This document shows positions 7,963-16,202 of a stretch of 64,000 bases of DNA, piece after piece; within the stretch, counting starts at the first letter, position 1, and each line of letters opens with the position of its first letter. The position numbers were made by a program, and so were the translations under genes. Below the pieces are notes generated by a model. The model was given only the letters and a program-made list of their open reading frames with translations. It searched no databases and was not told the DNA's origin. The stretch is from Rathayibacter sp. VKM Ac-2754 (GTDB lineage: Bacteria; Actinomycetota; Actinomycetes; Actinomycetales; Microbacteriaceae). Where the stretch lies: NCBI RefSeq assembly GCF_009807095.1, contig NZ_WUCC01000003.1, forward strand, positions 186,001 to 250,000, in the 5' to 3' direction.

Positions 7963-8874
7963 TCAGAACTGCCACGGGAACGGCGACCAGTCGGGGTCGC
8001 GCTTCTCGAGGAAGGAGTCGCGTCCCTCGACGGCCTCGTCGGTGCCGTAGGCGAGACGGGTGGTCTCGCCGGCGAAGAGCTGCTGGCCGACCAGTCCGTC
8101 GTCGACCGCGTTGAAAGCGTACTTGAGCATGCGGATCGCCGTGGGCGACTTGGTCAGGATCGTCTCGGCCCACTCGATCGCGGTCGGCTCGAGCTCGGCG
8201 TGCGGGACGACGGCGTTGACGGCGCCCATCTCGTAGGCGCGCTGCGCCGAGTACTCGCGGGCGAGGAAGAACACCTCGCGGGCGGCCTTCTGCCCGATCT
8301 GACGGGCGAAGTACGCCGATCCGTAGCCCGCGTCGAACGAGCCGACGTCGGCGTCGGTCTGCTTGAAGCGCCCGTGCTCGGCCGAGGCGATCGTGAGGTC
8401 GCAGACCACGTGCAGCGAGTGACCGCCGCCGGCGGCCCAGCCGGGGACCGCCGCGATGACGACCTTGGGCATGAAGCGGATGAGGCGCTGCACCTCGAGG
8501 ATGTGCAGGCGGCCGTTGCGCGCCGCGTCGATCCCCTCGGCGGTCTCGCCGTCGGAGTAGCGGTAGCCGTCGCGGCCCCGGATGCGCTGGTCGCCTCCCG
8601 AGCAGAACGCCCAGCCGCCGTCGCGGGGGCTGGGGCCGTTGCCGGTGAGTATCACGACGCCGATCCGCGGGTTGATCCGGGCGTCCTCGAGGGCGCGGAA
8701 CAGCTCGTCGACGGTGCGCGGCCGGAACGCGTTGCGCACCTCCGGCCGGTCGAACGCGACCCGGGCGATGCGGCCGGAGCGATCGTGGTGGTAGGTGATG
8801 TCCTCGAGACCGTCGAAGCCGTCGACCGGCGCCCAGCGGCGCTCGTCGAACAGCTCGGAAACCTGCGTGCTCAT
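7963..8874 (-). CDS. menB: 1,4-dihydroxy-2-naphthoyl-CoA synthase
   Basis: Crotonase-fold enzyme that closes the second ring of the naphthoquinone from o-succinylbenzoyl-CoA. 303 residues. FDRPEVRNAFRPRTVDEL near residues 40-57, the oxyanion-hole stretch WAFCSGGDQRIRGRDGY, VPGWAAGGGHSLHVVCDLTIAS, and SFDAGYGSAYFARQIGQK with the MenB-type active-site Asp/Tyr/Ser, distinguish it from generic enoyl-CoA hydratases. A TAGGGT box ends 7 nt before ATG 8874. It is the first gene of the menB-menE pair. Confidence 0.95.
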   Translation of the reverse strand: MSTQVSELFDERRWAPVDGFDGLEDITYHHDRSGRIARVAFDRPEVRNAFRPRTVDELFRALEDARINPRIGVVILTGNGPSPRDGGWAFCSGGDQRIRGRDGYRYSDGETAEGIDAARNGRLHILEVQRLIRFMPKVVIAAVPGWAAGGGHSLHVVCDLTIASAEHGRFKQTDADVGSFDAGYGSAYFARQIGQKAAREVFFLAREYSAQRAYEMGAVNAVVPHAELEPTAIEWAETILTKSPTAIRMLKYAFNAVDDGLVGQQLFAGETTRLAYGTDEAVEGRDSFLEKRDPDWSPFPWQF

Positions 8875-8881
8875 GCCGTCG

Positions 8882-8887
8882 ACCCTA
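8882..8887 (-). promoter_or_regulatory. -10 box of menB
   Basis: TAGGGT on the reverse strand, 7 nt before ATG 8874, again without a ribosome site in between. Confidence 0.5.
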
Positions 8888-8933
8888 CTGTCGGGGGCGG
8901 GGAGGACCCTGCGCCCGGGACCCCGGGCACACG

Positions 8934-8965
8934 AAGAGGGACCCCGCTCGCGCGAGGTCCCTCTT
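8934..8965 (-). terminator. hairpin downstream of dps
   Basis: AAGAGGGACC at 8934-8943 pairs perfectly with GGTCCCTCTT at 8956-8965 around a 12-nt GC-rich loop. It starts 12 nt after the dps stop codon. No clear T-run follows. Confidence 0.65.
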
Positions 8966-8976
8966 GGCGCACTCGC

Positions 8977-9522
8977 CTACTTGGCGGTGGAGGTGCGGCG
9001 GTTCTCGGCCGATACCATCCAGGCGTACTGCTCCAGGCTCTGGATGATCGCGTGGAGCAGATCCGCGCTGGTCGGGTCCTCCTCGTCGACCTGGTCGTGG
9101 ACCTCGCGCATGGTGGCGGCGGTGTTCTCGAGGCGGATGGTCACGAGGTCGACCGTCTCGGCGGTGTCGATCTCGCCGTGCGGGTACTCGGGCAGCGTCG
9201 TGGTCGCCGCGACGGTGTCGCTGCGTCCGTCCGGGATGCCGTGCAGCGCGCGCATGCGCTCGGCGATGTCGTCGCTGAACTCACGGGCGGCCTCGATGAT
9301 CTCGTCGAGCTGGAGGTGGAGGTCGCGGAAGTTCTTGCCGACGACGTTCCAGTGGGCCTGCTTGCCCTGGACGTGCAGCTCGATGAGGTCGACGAGGACG
9401 ATCTGGAGGCTGTCGAGCAGCTCCTTGGAGGCCTTGAAGCCCTTCTCGGCGTTCTGGCGGCGGCTGGTCTTGGCGCCGGAGCCGGCGGGGGCTTCGGTGT
9501 GGCGTTCGAGGGTGGTGGTCAT
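8977..9522 (-). CDS. dps: Dps-family DNA-starvation / ferritin-like protein
   Basis: Dodecameric miniferritin that oxidises and stores iron and protects DNA during starvation and oxidative stress. 181 residues from ATG 9522, with an AAAGGA ribosome site upstream. The ferroxidase region is visible as KQAHWNVVGKNFRDLHLQLDEIIEAAREFSDDIAERM (His and Asp/Glu ligands), followed by a four-helix pattern. The N-terminus is Thr/Lys/Arg rich (TTTLERHTEAPAGSGAKTSRR) and could contact DNA. Monocistronic, ending at a hairpin. Confidence 0.92.
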   Translation of the reverse strand: MTTTLERHTEAPAGSGAKTSRRQNAEKGFKASKELLDSLQIVLVDLIELHVQGKQAHWNVVGKNFRDLHLQLDEIIEAAREFSDDIAERMRALHGIPDGRSDTVAATTTLPEYPHGEIDTAETVDLVTIRLENTAATMREVHDQVDEEDPTSADLLHAIIQSLEQYAWMVSAENRRTSTAK

Positions 9523-9728
9523 GGACCGATCCTTTCTCTTGCAGAGCCGGAGTGCGGATCTCCGACTCCGAGTGTGGCTGATGCTGCTGGGCGACTCCCG
9601 GACGCGAGTGGTGCGGGAGCTGGACGGCGGCCGGGCGCGTCGCGGCGACCGGCGTGCTCAGGCGATGGTTCCGGTCTACGCTCCCCCGCGGCCTGGTTCA
9701 AGCGGGTTGCGCGCCGACGGCGGCGGGT

Positions 9729-11552
9729 CTAGCGGCGGGAGCGCTCGCTCAGCTTGTCGGGCGCGAGCTCCTCGATCGTGATCGCCGCGTTGACCAGGGC
9801 GAGGTGGCTGAGCCCCTGCGGCAGGTTCCCCCAGAAGGCGAGATCGTCGACCGCGACCATCTCGGACATGATCCCCACGTCGTTCGGGATCGTCGCCACC
9901 AGCTCGTCCATCAGCGCGATCGCCTCGTCGTGCCGCCCCACGCACGCCAGAGCGGACGCGAGCCAGAACGAGCAGGCGACGAACGGGTGCTCCTCGCCCT
10001 CCATCCCGGAGTAGCGGAACATCAGGGATCCCCGGCCGAGCTCGGCGACCAGGGCGTCGATCGTCGAGATCATCCGCTCACCGCGCTCGTATCCGCTCGT
10101 GGTGTGCAGCAGGACGGAGGCGTCGAGCTCCTCGGTGCCCGGGTACATCACGTACGAGCCGAGGGCGTCCGACCAGCAGTTCTCCTCGATCCAGTCGCGG
10201 ATGCGATCGCGCTCGAAGCGCCAGCGGTCGGCGCTTCCCGGCACCTGGCCCAGCTCGGCGAGGTGCACGGCGGCGTCGAGCGCCTGCCAGCAGCCCATCT
10301 TCGACGAGGTGTAGTGCTGCTCCTCCTCGAGCTCCCACATGCCGGCGTCGCGGTTGCGCCAGAGGTCGCAGGTGGTGTCGGCGACGCGGGAGAGCAGCCG
10401 ACCGGTCTGGATGTCGAGGACGTTGCCCTCGTCGACGTAGATGCGGCAGATGTCGAAGAGGTCGCCGAACACGCCGAGCTGCAGCTGGTCCTGGGCGCCG
10501 TTCCCCGAGACGACGGGGCCGATGCCCGCCCATCCCGGGACGTCGTACTCGGTGAGCCCGGTCGGCAGCGAGCCGTCGAGCCCGTAGAAGATGTGCAGGT
10601 CGGGTCCGTGCTCCTTGATCGTGCGCAGGAGCCACGAGAGCGCGGCGTGCGTCTCCTCCCGCAGCCCGAAGCGGACCAGGGCGTGCGCCGTGTACGCGGC
10701 GTCCCGCACCCAGGCGAAGCGGTAGTCCCAGTTCTTGCCGCCGTTGGGCGACTCCGGGAGCGACGTGGTCGCAGCGGCCGCGATCGCCCCGGTGGGCGAG
10801 TAGATCAGCAGCTTGAGCGCGAGCGCACTGCGCTGGACGGCTTCGGCCCAGGGGCCGTCGTAGGAGAACTCCTCCGACCAGTCCTGCCAGCTGCGGACGG
10901 TGCGGTCGATGCCGCGGTCGACGTTCGTCGCGTCCGGGAAGTGCAGGGGCTCGTCGTGGGTGGCCGAGACGACGAGAACGTGGCGGCTCGGGTCCTTCTC
11001 GGACGTCACGACGAACGATCCGGTGAGCTCGTCGCCGGCGCCGGAGGGCGCGTCGTCCCTGTCCGGCCCGTGGCCGTCCCCGGTCACCCCGATCGTGATG
11101 TCGCCGACGCGGATCAGCGAGCGGCCGTCGGCGTTCTGGATCCACGGCGACATCGTGCCCAGGCCGGTCCCCGGGCGCACGGCCCAGCGCATCCGCACCT
11201 CGCCGTCGACGCCGTCGACCCGCCGCGCGAGCTCGGCCCACGGGAGGCGCCCGGCGATGCCGGTCACGAGGGCGTCGGTCACCCGCACGGTGCCCGACTC
11301 CGTGCTGAAGGTGGTCTGCAGGACGTTCGTGTCCTTGAGGTACTCGCGCGTCACCTCGGCCGGCTCGACCGGTGCGAGCTCGATGCAGCCGCCCGAGCGA
11401 CCGTCGATGAGGGCGGCGAACGCGGGGACCGAGCCGAGGTCGGGGACGGGCATCCAGTCGACGCTGCCGTCCCGGGCGATCAGCGCGACGGTCCTGCCGT
11501 CGCCGATCGCCGCGTAGTCGCGCAGGGGTCTCGTCGCTCTGTGCTCCGCCAT
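9729..11552 (-). CDS. GH15-family glucoamylase/trehalase-like hydrolase
   Basis: 607 residues of the cytosolic GH15 type: an N-terminal beta domain beginning with the common RPLRDYAAIGDGRTVALIARDGSVDWMPVPD and LIDGRSGG signature, and a C-terminal alpha/alpha barrel with NWDYRFAWVRDAAYTAHALVRFG, GRDEE-like helices, and YKP-free SGMEGEEHPFVACSFWLASALA. Family members hydrolyse alpha-glucosidic bonds; actinobacterial relatives include trehalases, so trehalose is the leading guess for the substrate. No signal peptide. A TAGCGT box ends 6 nt before ATG 11552, so it is probably leaderless and monocistronic. Confidence 0.88.
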   Translation of the reverse strand: MAEHRATRPLRDYAAIGDGRTVALIARDGSVDWMPVPDLGSVPAFAALIDGRSGGCIELAPVEPAEVTREYLKDTNVLQTTFSTESGTVRVTDALVTGIAGRLPWAELARRVDGVDGEVRMRWAVRPGTGLGTMSPWIQNADGRSLIRVGDITIGVTGDGHGPDRDDAPSGAGDELTGSFVVTSEKDPSRHVLVVSATHDEPLHFPDATNVDRGIDRTVRSWQDWSEEFSYDGPWAEAVQRSALALKLLIYSPTGAIAAAATTSLPESPNGGKNWDYRFAWVRDAAYTAHALVRFGLREETHAALSWLLRTIKEHGPDLHIFYGLDGSLPTGLTEYDVPGWAGIGPVVSGNGAQDQLQLGVFGDLFDICRIYVDEGNVLDIQTGRLLSRVADTTCDLWRNRDAGMWELEEEQHYTSSKMGCWQALDAAVHLAELGQVPGSADRWRFERDRIRDWIEENCWSDALGSYVMYPGTEELDASVLLHTTSGYERGERMISTIDALVAELGRGSLMFRYSGMEGEEHPFVACSFWLASALACVGRHDEAIALMDELVATIPNDVGIMSEMVAVDDLAFWGNLPQGLSHLALVNAAITIEELAPDKLSERSRR

Positions 11553-11558
11553 ACCCCC

Positions 11559-11564
11559 ACGCTA
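11559..11564 (-). promoter_or_regulatory. -10 box of the GH15 gene
   Basis: TAGCGT on the reverse strand, 6 nt before ATG 11552. Confidence 0.5.
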
Positions 11565-11625
11565 GGCGCCTCGGGCGGTGCGCCACGCGGGCTTGCGGCG
11601 TCCAGAGGATGCCGGTACCGACGGA

Positions 11626-12528
11626 TCAGGCCGCTGCGACTCCGCCGAACTCGGCCATGCGCTCGGTGAACTCGGCGCGGTCGGCCTCCTCGAGGAGGCT
11701 GTTCGCGTAGCCCGCGAGGAAGGCCCCGCTGTCGGACGGAGTGACGCCCACGTCGTCGAGCATCGTCGCGACCTCGCCGGTCGGGTCGGAGTCGAGGTCG
11801 ACGAGGCCGAGCTCGATCGAGGGGACCGCCTGGGTGCTCGAGTAGGCCGTCACGATCCAGAGCGAGGCGGAGGCGTCCTCGTCCGAGAGGTCGCCGTCGA
11901 GGTCGTAGCCGACCTGCGACCACTCCGCCGGGGTGTCGGCGATGTCGACGGAGTCGAAGCCGAGCGGCGCGAGCGCGGCGGTGAAGAGGTCGACGACGGC
12001 CTGCTTGTCGGCGGCGGTGCCGAGCTCGGCGTCGGCGTAGTCGGTGGCCGAGATGTAGTCGTACAGCAGCGACGGCCCGCCGTACGCGTTGTCGGAGCGC
12101 TCGTAGTACTCGTCGTCGGCCGAGACCCAGCCGCCGATCACGGCGGCCTCGACGGCGGACACGGCGGCGGTGGACGCGGCGATCGCCGCCTCCGCCGAGG
12201 GCTGATCGAGCACGAGCGCCGCGTCGCCGTCCTGGTAGCCCGGGTAGTCGTAGAACGGATCGCTCGCGTCGCCGCCGGCGTCGGGGTCGTCCGTCGAGCC
12301 GAACGGGTCGTCGGAGTAGCCGGGGATGCCGGTCGGCACGGCGTCGCCCGCCACGTCGACCGCGGCACCCACGGTCCACGCGAGCAGACCGCCGAGGACG
12401 GCGGTGTAGACCAGCCCGACGGCGGCGCTCGAGGCGAGGGCGATCCACCCTCCGGTGCCGAGCGGGCGGCGCCCGGGAATCGGCGCGGCCTGCGGCGCGG
12501 GCGGCAGGCTCATCGGGATCTGACTCAT
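11626..12528 (-). CDS. acidic membrane-anchored protein of unknown function
   Basis: 300 residues, not recognised. A short Pro-rich cytosolic N-terminus (PPAPQAAPIPGRRPLG) leads into one hydrophobic segment at about 27-55 (IALASSAAVGLVYTAVLGG and following), then a very Asp/Tyr-rich outer region (GYSDDPFGSTDDPDAGGDAS) and a compact C-terminal domain ending LLEEADRAEFTERMAEFGG. The topology suggests one membrane helix with a periplasm-like exposed acidic domain. It is divergent from menC with a shared 113-nt upstream region; no functional link is evident. Confidence 0.65.
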   Translation of the reverse strand: MSQIPMSLPPAPQAAPIPGRRPLGTGGWIALASSAAVGLVYTAVLGGLLAWTVGAAVDVAGDAVPTGIPGYSDDPFGSTDDPDAGGDASDPFYDYPGYQDGDAALVLDQPSAEAAIAASTAAVSAVEAAVIGGWVSADDEYYERSDNAYGGPSLLYDYISATDYADAELGTAADKQAVVDLFTAALAPLGFDSVDIADTPAEWSQVGYDLDGDLSDEDASASLWIVTAYSSTQAVPSIELGLVDLDSDPTGEVATMLDDVGVTPSDSGAFLAGYANSLLEEADRAEFTERMAEFGGVAAA

Positions 12529-12641
12529 CGCGTTCCTCCGGGCTCGAGCGGCAGCGCCGCCAGTCTCGCACGGGGTGCAGGCGGGTCCGAGCGGGGGCGG
12601 GCCCGGTTCTCGACGCCGTCGCTCCGGAGGAGAATGGCCGC

Positions 12642-13640
12642 ATGGACGATGACGTGCCCGGATCCCCCCTCCCCTCCCTCGCCGAGGTCGACGCGGGCCT
12701 GCGCGTCGTGTCGCTGCCGCTGCGGACGCGCTTCCGCGGGGTCGACCACCGCGAGATCGCGCTGGTGCGCGGGCCGGAGGGCTGGACGGAGTTCTCTCCG
12801 TTCCTCGAGTACGGCCCCGAGGAGTCGGCCGCCTGGCTCCGCGCGGCGCTCGACTACGGCTGGAGCGAGCAGCCCGCCGCGCTCCGCGACCGGATCCCCG
12901 TCAATGCGACGGTGCCCGCGGTCGATCCCGCCGACGTCGCCGCGATCCTCGCGAGCTACCACGGCTGCCGGACCGCCAAGGTCAAGGTCGCCGAGCGCGG
13001 CCAGGCCCTCGCCGACGACGTCGCTCGCGTCGAGGAGGTCCGCCGCGTAATCGGGCCGGAGGGACGCATCCGCATCGACGCGAACGGGGCGTGGAACGTC
13101 GACGAGGCCGAGCACGCCGTGCACGCGATGGCGGGAGTGGACCTCGAGTACCTCGAGCAGCCCTGCGCGAGCGTCGACGAGCTGGCCGAGCTGCGCTACC
13201 GGGTGAAGTACATGGGCATCCCGATCGCGGCCGACGAGAGCGTGCGCAAGGCCGTCGATCCGCTCGCCGTCGCGCGTGCGGGCGCCGCCGATCTGCTGGT
13301 GGTCAAGGCGCAGCCGCTCGGAGGCGTGCGCCGCGCCCTCGCGATCACCGCCGAAGCCGGCCTGCCCGCCGTGGTCTCGAGCGCCCTCGACAGCTCGGTC
13401 GGGCTCGCGATGGGTGCGGCGCTCGCGGCCGCTCTGCCCGAGCTGCCCTACGACTGCGGGCTGGGGACGGCCGCCCTCCTCGCCGCCGACGTCACCGCGG
13501 CTCCGCTGCGCCCGGTCGACGGGTCGATCGCGGTCGAGCGCGTCGACGTGTCCGAGGAGCTGCTCGAGCGCCTCGCGGTGTCGCCCGAGCGCCTCGCCTG
13601 GTGGCGGGCGCGGCTGCGCGACTCCTTCGCTCTGCTCTGA
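12642..13640 (+). CDS. menC: o-succinylbenzoate synthase
   Basis: Enolase-superfamily enzyme that dehydrates SHCHC to o-succinylbenzoate. 332 residues. Family hallmarks: KVKVAERGQ (catalytic Lys of KxK), RIDANGAWNVDEA (metal Asp), LEYLEQPC (metal Glu), IAADESVRK (metal Asp), and LVVKAQPLGG with the general-base lysine. ATG 12642 follows GAGAAT by 6 nt and a GGAGG by 11 nt, so either a leaderless or a weakly led start is possible. It is separate from the other men genes, which lie on the opposite strand. Confidence 0.93.
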   Translation: MDDDVPGSPLPSLAEVDAGLRVVSLPLRTRFRGVDHREIALVRGPEGWTEFSPFLEYGPEESAAWLRAALDYGWSEQPAALRDRIPVNATVPAVDPADVAAILASYHGCRTAKVKVAERGQALADDVARVEEVRRVIGPEGRIRIDANGAWNVDEAEHAVHAMAGVDLEYLEQPCASVDELAELRYRVKYMGIPIAADESVRKAVDPLAVARAGAADLLVVKAQPLGGVRRALAITAEAGLPAVVSSALDSSVGLAMGAALAAALPELPYDCGLGTAALLAADVTAAPLRPVDGSIAVERVDVSEELLERLAVSPERLAWWRARLRDSFALL

Positions 13641-13655
13641 GCATCGGGGGGAGGG

Positions 13656-13670
13656 GAACCGGCGCGGTTC
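13656..13670 (+). terminator. small hairpin after menC
   Basis: GAACCG-gcg-CGGTTC, a 6-bp perfect stem 15 nt after the menC stop. Short and without a T-run, so only a weak terminator candidate. Confidence 0.35.
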
Positions 13671-13774
13671 GGAGGACCGAAGCGTGGTGAACCGAGTGGT
13701 GCAGTGGGGCCAGAATGGAGCTGCCCGGTCGCCGACGCCCGCCGCTCCCTCCTTCCCCCTCTGATCGGAGACCC

Positions 13775-14725
13775 GTGCCCGCCGTTCCCGTCTTCCTCGA
13801 TTGCGACACCGGCATCGACGACTCGCTCGCCCTCGCCTACCTGCTGCGCTCGCCGCTCGCCGATCTCGTGGGCATCAGCACCGTGAGCGGCAACACCGAC
13901 GCCCGCCAGGCCGCGGTGAACACCCTCGGCCTGCTCGCGCTCGCCGGTCGCACCGACATCCCCGTCGCCGTCGGCGCGCACGACTTCCTCGAAGAGGCCT
14001 ACGCCGGCGGCGCGCCGTACGTGCACGGCGACAACGGCATCGGAGGCGTCACCCTGCCCGCCGGCGCCGAGCCGGTCGACGAGGACCCGGCCGACCTGCT
14101 CCTCCGCCTCGCCCGCGAGCACGCCGGCGAGCTGCGCCTGGTGGCGATCGGGCCGCTCACGAACATCGCCCACGCGCTGCGCAAGCACGCCGAGCTGCCC
14201 TCGCTGCTGCACTCGGTCACCGTCATGGGCGGTGCGGCACTCGTCCCCGGCAACGTCAGCACGGTGGCGGAGGCGAACATCTGGCACGACCCCGCCGCGG
14301 CCGCCGAGGTGGTCGCCGCCGACTGGGATCTCACCCTCGTCCCGCTCGACGTGACGATGCGGCACCTGATGACGGAGGAGCACCGCGCGGTGCTGCTCGG
14401 CTCGGCCGACCCGCTCGCCGAGACGATCGGCCGCGCGCTCGACTTCTACTTCGACTTCTACGTCGGCCACTTCGGCGTCCGCAGCGCCGCGCTGCACGAC
14501 CCGATGGCCGCCGCGATCGCGCTCGATGCCGTGGATGTCGCCTCCGCCCCGCGCGTGCCCGTCGAAGTCGACGCGACGTTCGGACCCGGCCGCGGCCAGA
14601 CCCTGCCCGACCTGCGCGGCATCTACCGCGACGTGCACCCCGAGGGCTCGCGGACCCGCTTCGTCCTCGCCCTCGACGCCCCCTTCGCCCCGCACCTGAT
14701 CGACGTCATCACGGGCGGCGCCTGA
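13775..14725 (+). CDS. inosine-uridine-type nucleoside hydrolase
   Basis: Cleaves ribonucleosides to ribose and base. 316 residues from GTG 13775, which follows CGGAG at a workable distance. The N-terminal Ca-binding cluster is intact: FLDCDTGIDDSLAL, the DxDxGxDD motif. Also visible are STVSGNTDARQAAVN, VHGDNGIGG, IGPLTNIAHAL, and EANIWHDPAAAAEVV. No signal peptide, so a cytosolic salvage enzyme. Convergent with ccsB across repeat cluster C. An in-frame ATG at 13715 would add a 20-residue low-complexity Pro/Arg tail and is less likely. Confidence 0.9.
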   Translation: MPAVPVFLDCDTGIDDSLALAYLLRSPLADLVGISTVSGNTDARQAAVNTLGLLALAGRTDIPVAVGAHDFLEEAYAGGAPYVHGDNGIGGVTLPAGAEPVDEDPADLLLRLAREHAGELRLVAIGPLTNIAHALRKHAELPSLLHSVTVMGGAALVPGNVSTVAEANIWHDPAAAAEVVAADWDLTLVPLDVTMRHLMTEEHRAVLLGSADPLAETIGRALDFYFDFYVGHFGVRSAALHDPMAAAIALDAVDVASAPRVPVEVDATFGPGRGQTLPDLRGIYRDVHPEGSRTRFVLALDAPFAPHLIDVITGGA

Positions 14726-14790
14726 CGCCTCCGGCTCGGGCGGGCCGGCGCCCCGGTCGAGCCCGCGGCCCCGCCGGCGGTCGCGTCACC

Positions 14791-14920
14791 CATGCTGGTC
14801 GAGTAGCCCCGCAGGGGCGTATCGAGACCCACCAGCGTCAAGAGATAAAGCCGTCGATCCGGCCCTCTGACGCTGGTGGATCTCGACACGCCGCATTCTG
14901 CGGCTACTCGATCAGCGAGG
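14791..14920. repeat. palindromic repeat cluster C (2 units, head to head)
   Basis: Between the convergent nucleoside hydrolase and ccsB genes. Unit 1 (14791-14840) starts CATGCTGGTCGAGTAG, stem GCCCC-GCA-GGGGC, ends CCACCAGCGTCA. Unit 2 (14868-14916) starts TGACGCTGGTGG, stem GCCGCA-TTC-TGCGGC, ends TACTCGATCAGC. The outer TGACGCTGG/CCAGCGTCA arms pair with each other across a 27-nt spacer. The remaining 14921-15059 is GC-rich with no gene that I can support. Confidence 0.78.
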
Positions 14921-15059
14921 AGGGGACAGCCGTAAGCGAGGAGGAGTGCCTCGCATCGACGGGTCCCGGCGGGGCCGATCGCAAGGCGGAGGAGGGGCTC
15001 GTAGCGGAGCTACGTGCCCCGACGACAACGCCGCGAGCGGCCCCGCCAGGGCCCGCCGA

Positions 15060-16142
15060 TCACATGCCGGTGTCGAGGCCGGAGTAGGCGTGGAGCCCCT
15101 TGAAGAACACGTTGACGACGCCGAAGTTGAACATGACGGCGGCGAAGCCGATGATCGCGAGCCAGGCCGAGGGGGTGCCGCGCCACCCGCGGGTCGCGCG
15201 GGCGTGGATGTAGCCGGCGTAGATGGTCCAGATGATGAAGGTCCAGACCTCCTTGGTGTCCCAGCCCCAGTAGCGGCCCCAGGCCTTCTCGGCCCAGACG
15301 GCGCCCGCGATGAGGGTGAAGGTCCAGAGGATGAAGCCGATGATCGTGACGCGGTACGCGAGGTTCTCGAGGGTCAGCGCGCTGGGCAGGGTGCGCAGGA
15401 ACTTCAGGACGGAGCGGGGCGACTCGCCCTCCGACTCCCTCCGCGACTGGAGGAGCTGGGTGACCGAGAGCGCGAAGCCGAGGGCGAAGAACGCCGTGCC
15501 GAGGATCGCGACGAGCACGTGGATCACGAGCCAGTACGACTGCAGTGCCGGCGGCAGCGGGACGACGGCGACGTAGTAGTTGACCGTCGCGACTCCGAGC
15601 AGCACCAGGACGAGCCCGGTGATGAAGGCGCCGAGGAAGCGGAGATCCCAGCGCAGCTGCACGGCGAGGAACACGCCGATGATGATCAGGGTCCCGGTGA
15701 TCGAGAACTCGTACATGTTGGCCCACGGCACGCGCCCGGCCGCCACGCCGCGGAGCACGGTCGCCCCGAGGTGCAGCACGAAGGCGAGCAGCGTGAGCGA
15801 GAAGCCGATGCGCATCGCCTTCGAGCGCGCCGGGGCGTTGTAGACCTCGTCCTCGACGCGGCTGCCGAGGCGCGAGAGGGTCGCCGTCGGGCGGCCCGAG
15901 CCGCCGGCCTCCGTCGCCCTGCCGCTCGCCGCGCGGTCGGCGGCGGCCGCCGAGGCGACGCGCTCCGCCTCCTGCACGACCTCGATCGACTCGCCGTCGG
16001 CGATCGAGGAGCGGCGGGCGAGGTCGACCGCGAAGAAGATGAACGCCAGCGCGTAGATGCCCATCGCGGAGTAGAGGCACAGCACGGAGTACTGAGAGAG
16101 GGTCTCGATCACCTCCTCAGGGTAATCGCTGCGGGCCGCCAC
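15060..16142 (-). CDS. ccsB: cytochrome c biogenesis protein CcsB/ResC
   Basis: Membrane haem-handling half of the System II cytochrome c synthetase, working with ResB on the outer face of the membrane. 360 residues with about eight hydrophobic helices. The tryptophan-rich haem-binding signature is WGRYWGWDTKEVWTFIIW, and conserved histidines occur in FVLHLGATVLRG and LVIHVLVAILG. An extra hydrophilic loop (about 45-95, Ala/Arg/Glu rich) separates helix 1 from the rest. Start GTG 16142 is the longest frame; GTG codons a few residues later are alternatives. Last gene of the resA-ccdA-resB-ccsB operon. Confidence 0.93.
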   Translation of the reverse strand: MAARSDYPEEVIETLSQYSVLCLYSAMGIYALAFIFFAVDLARRSSIADGESIEVVQEAERVASAAAADRAASGRATEAGGSGRPTATLSRLGSRVEDEVYNAPARSKAMRIGFSLTLLAFVLHLGATVLRGVAAGRVPWANMYEFSITGTLIIIGVFLAVQLRWDLRFLGAFITGLVLVLLGVATVNYYVAVVPLPPALQSYWLVIHVLVAILGTAFFALGFALSVTQLLQSRRESEGESPRSVLKFLRTLPSALTLENLAYRVTIIGFILWTFTLIAGAVWAEKAWGRYWGWDTKEVWTFIIWTIYAGYIHARATRGWRGTPSAWLAIIGFAAVMFNFGVVNVFFKGLHAYSGLDTGM

Positions 16143-16202
16143 CGCCCCTGCGCGAACGCACAGGTAAGGATGCCCTTCCTCCTCCGGGCGACGAGAGGCG
16201 CG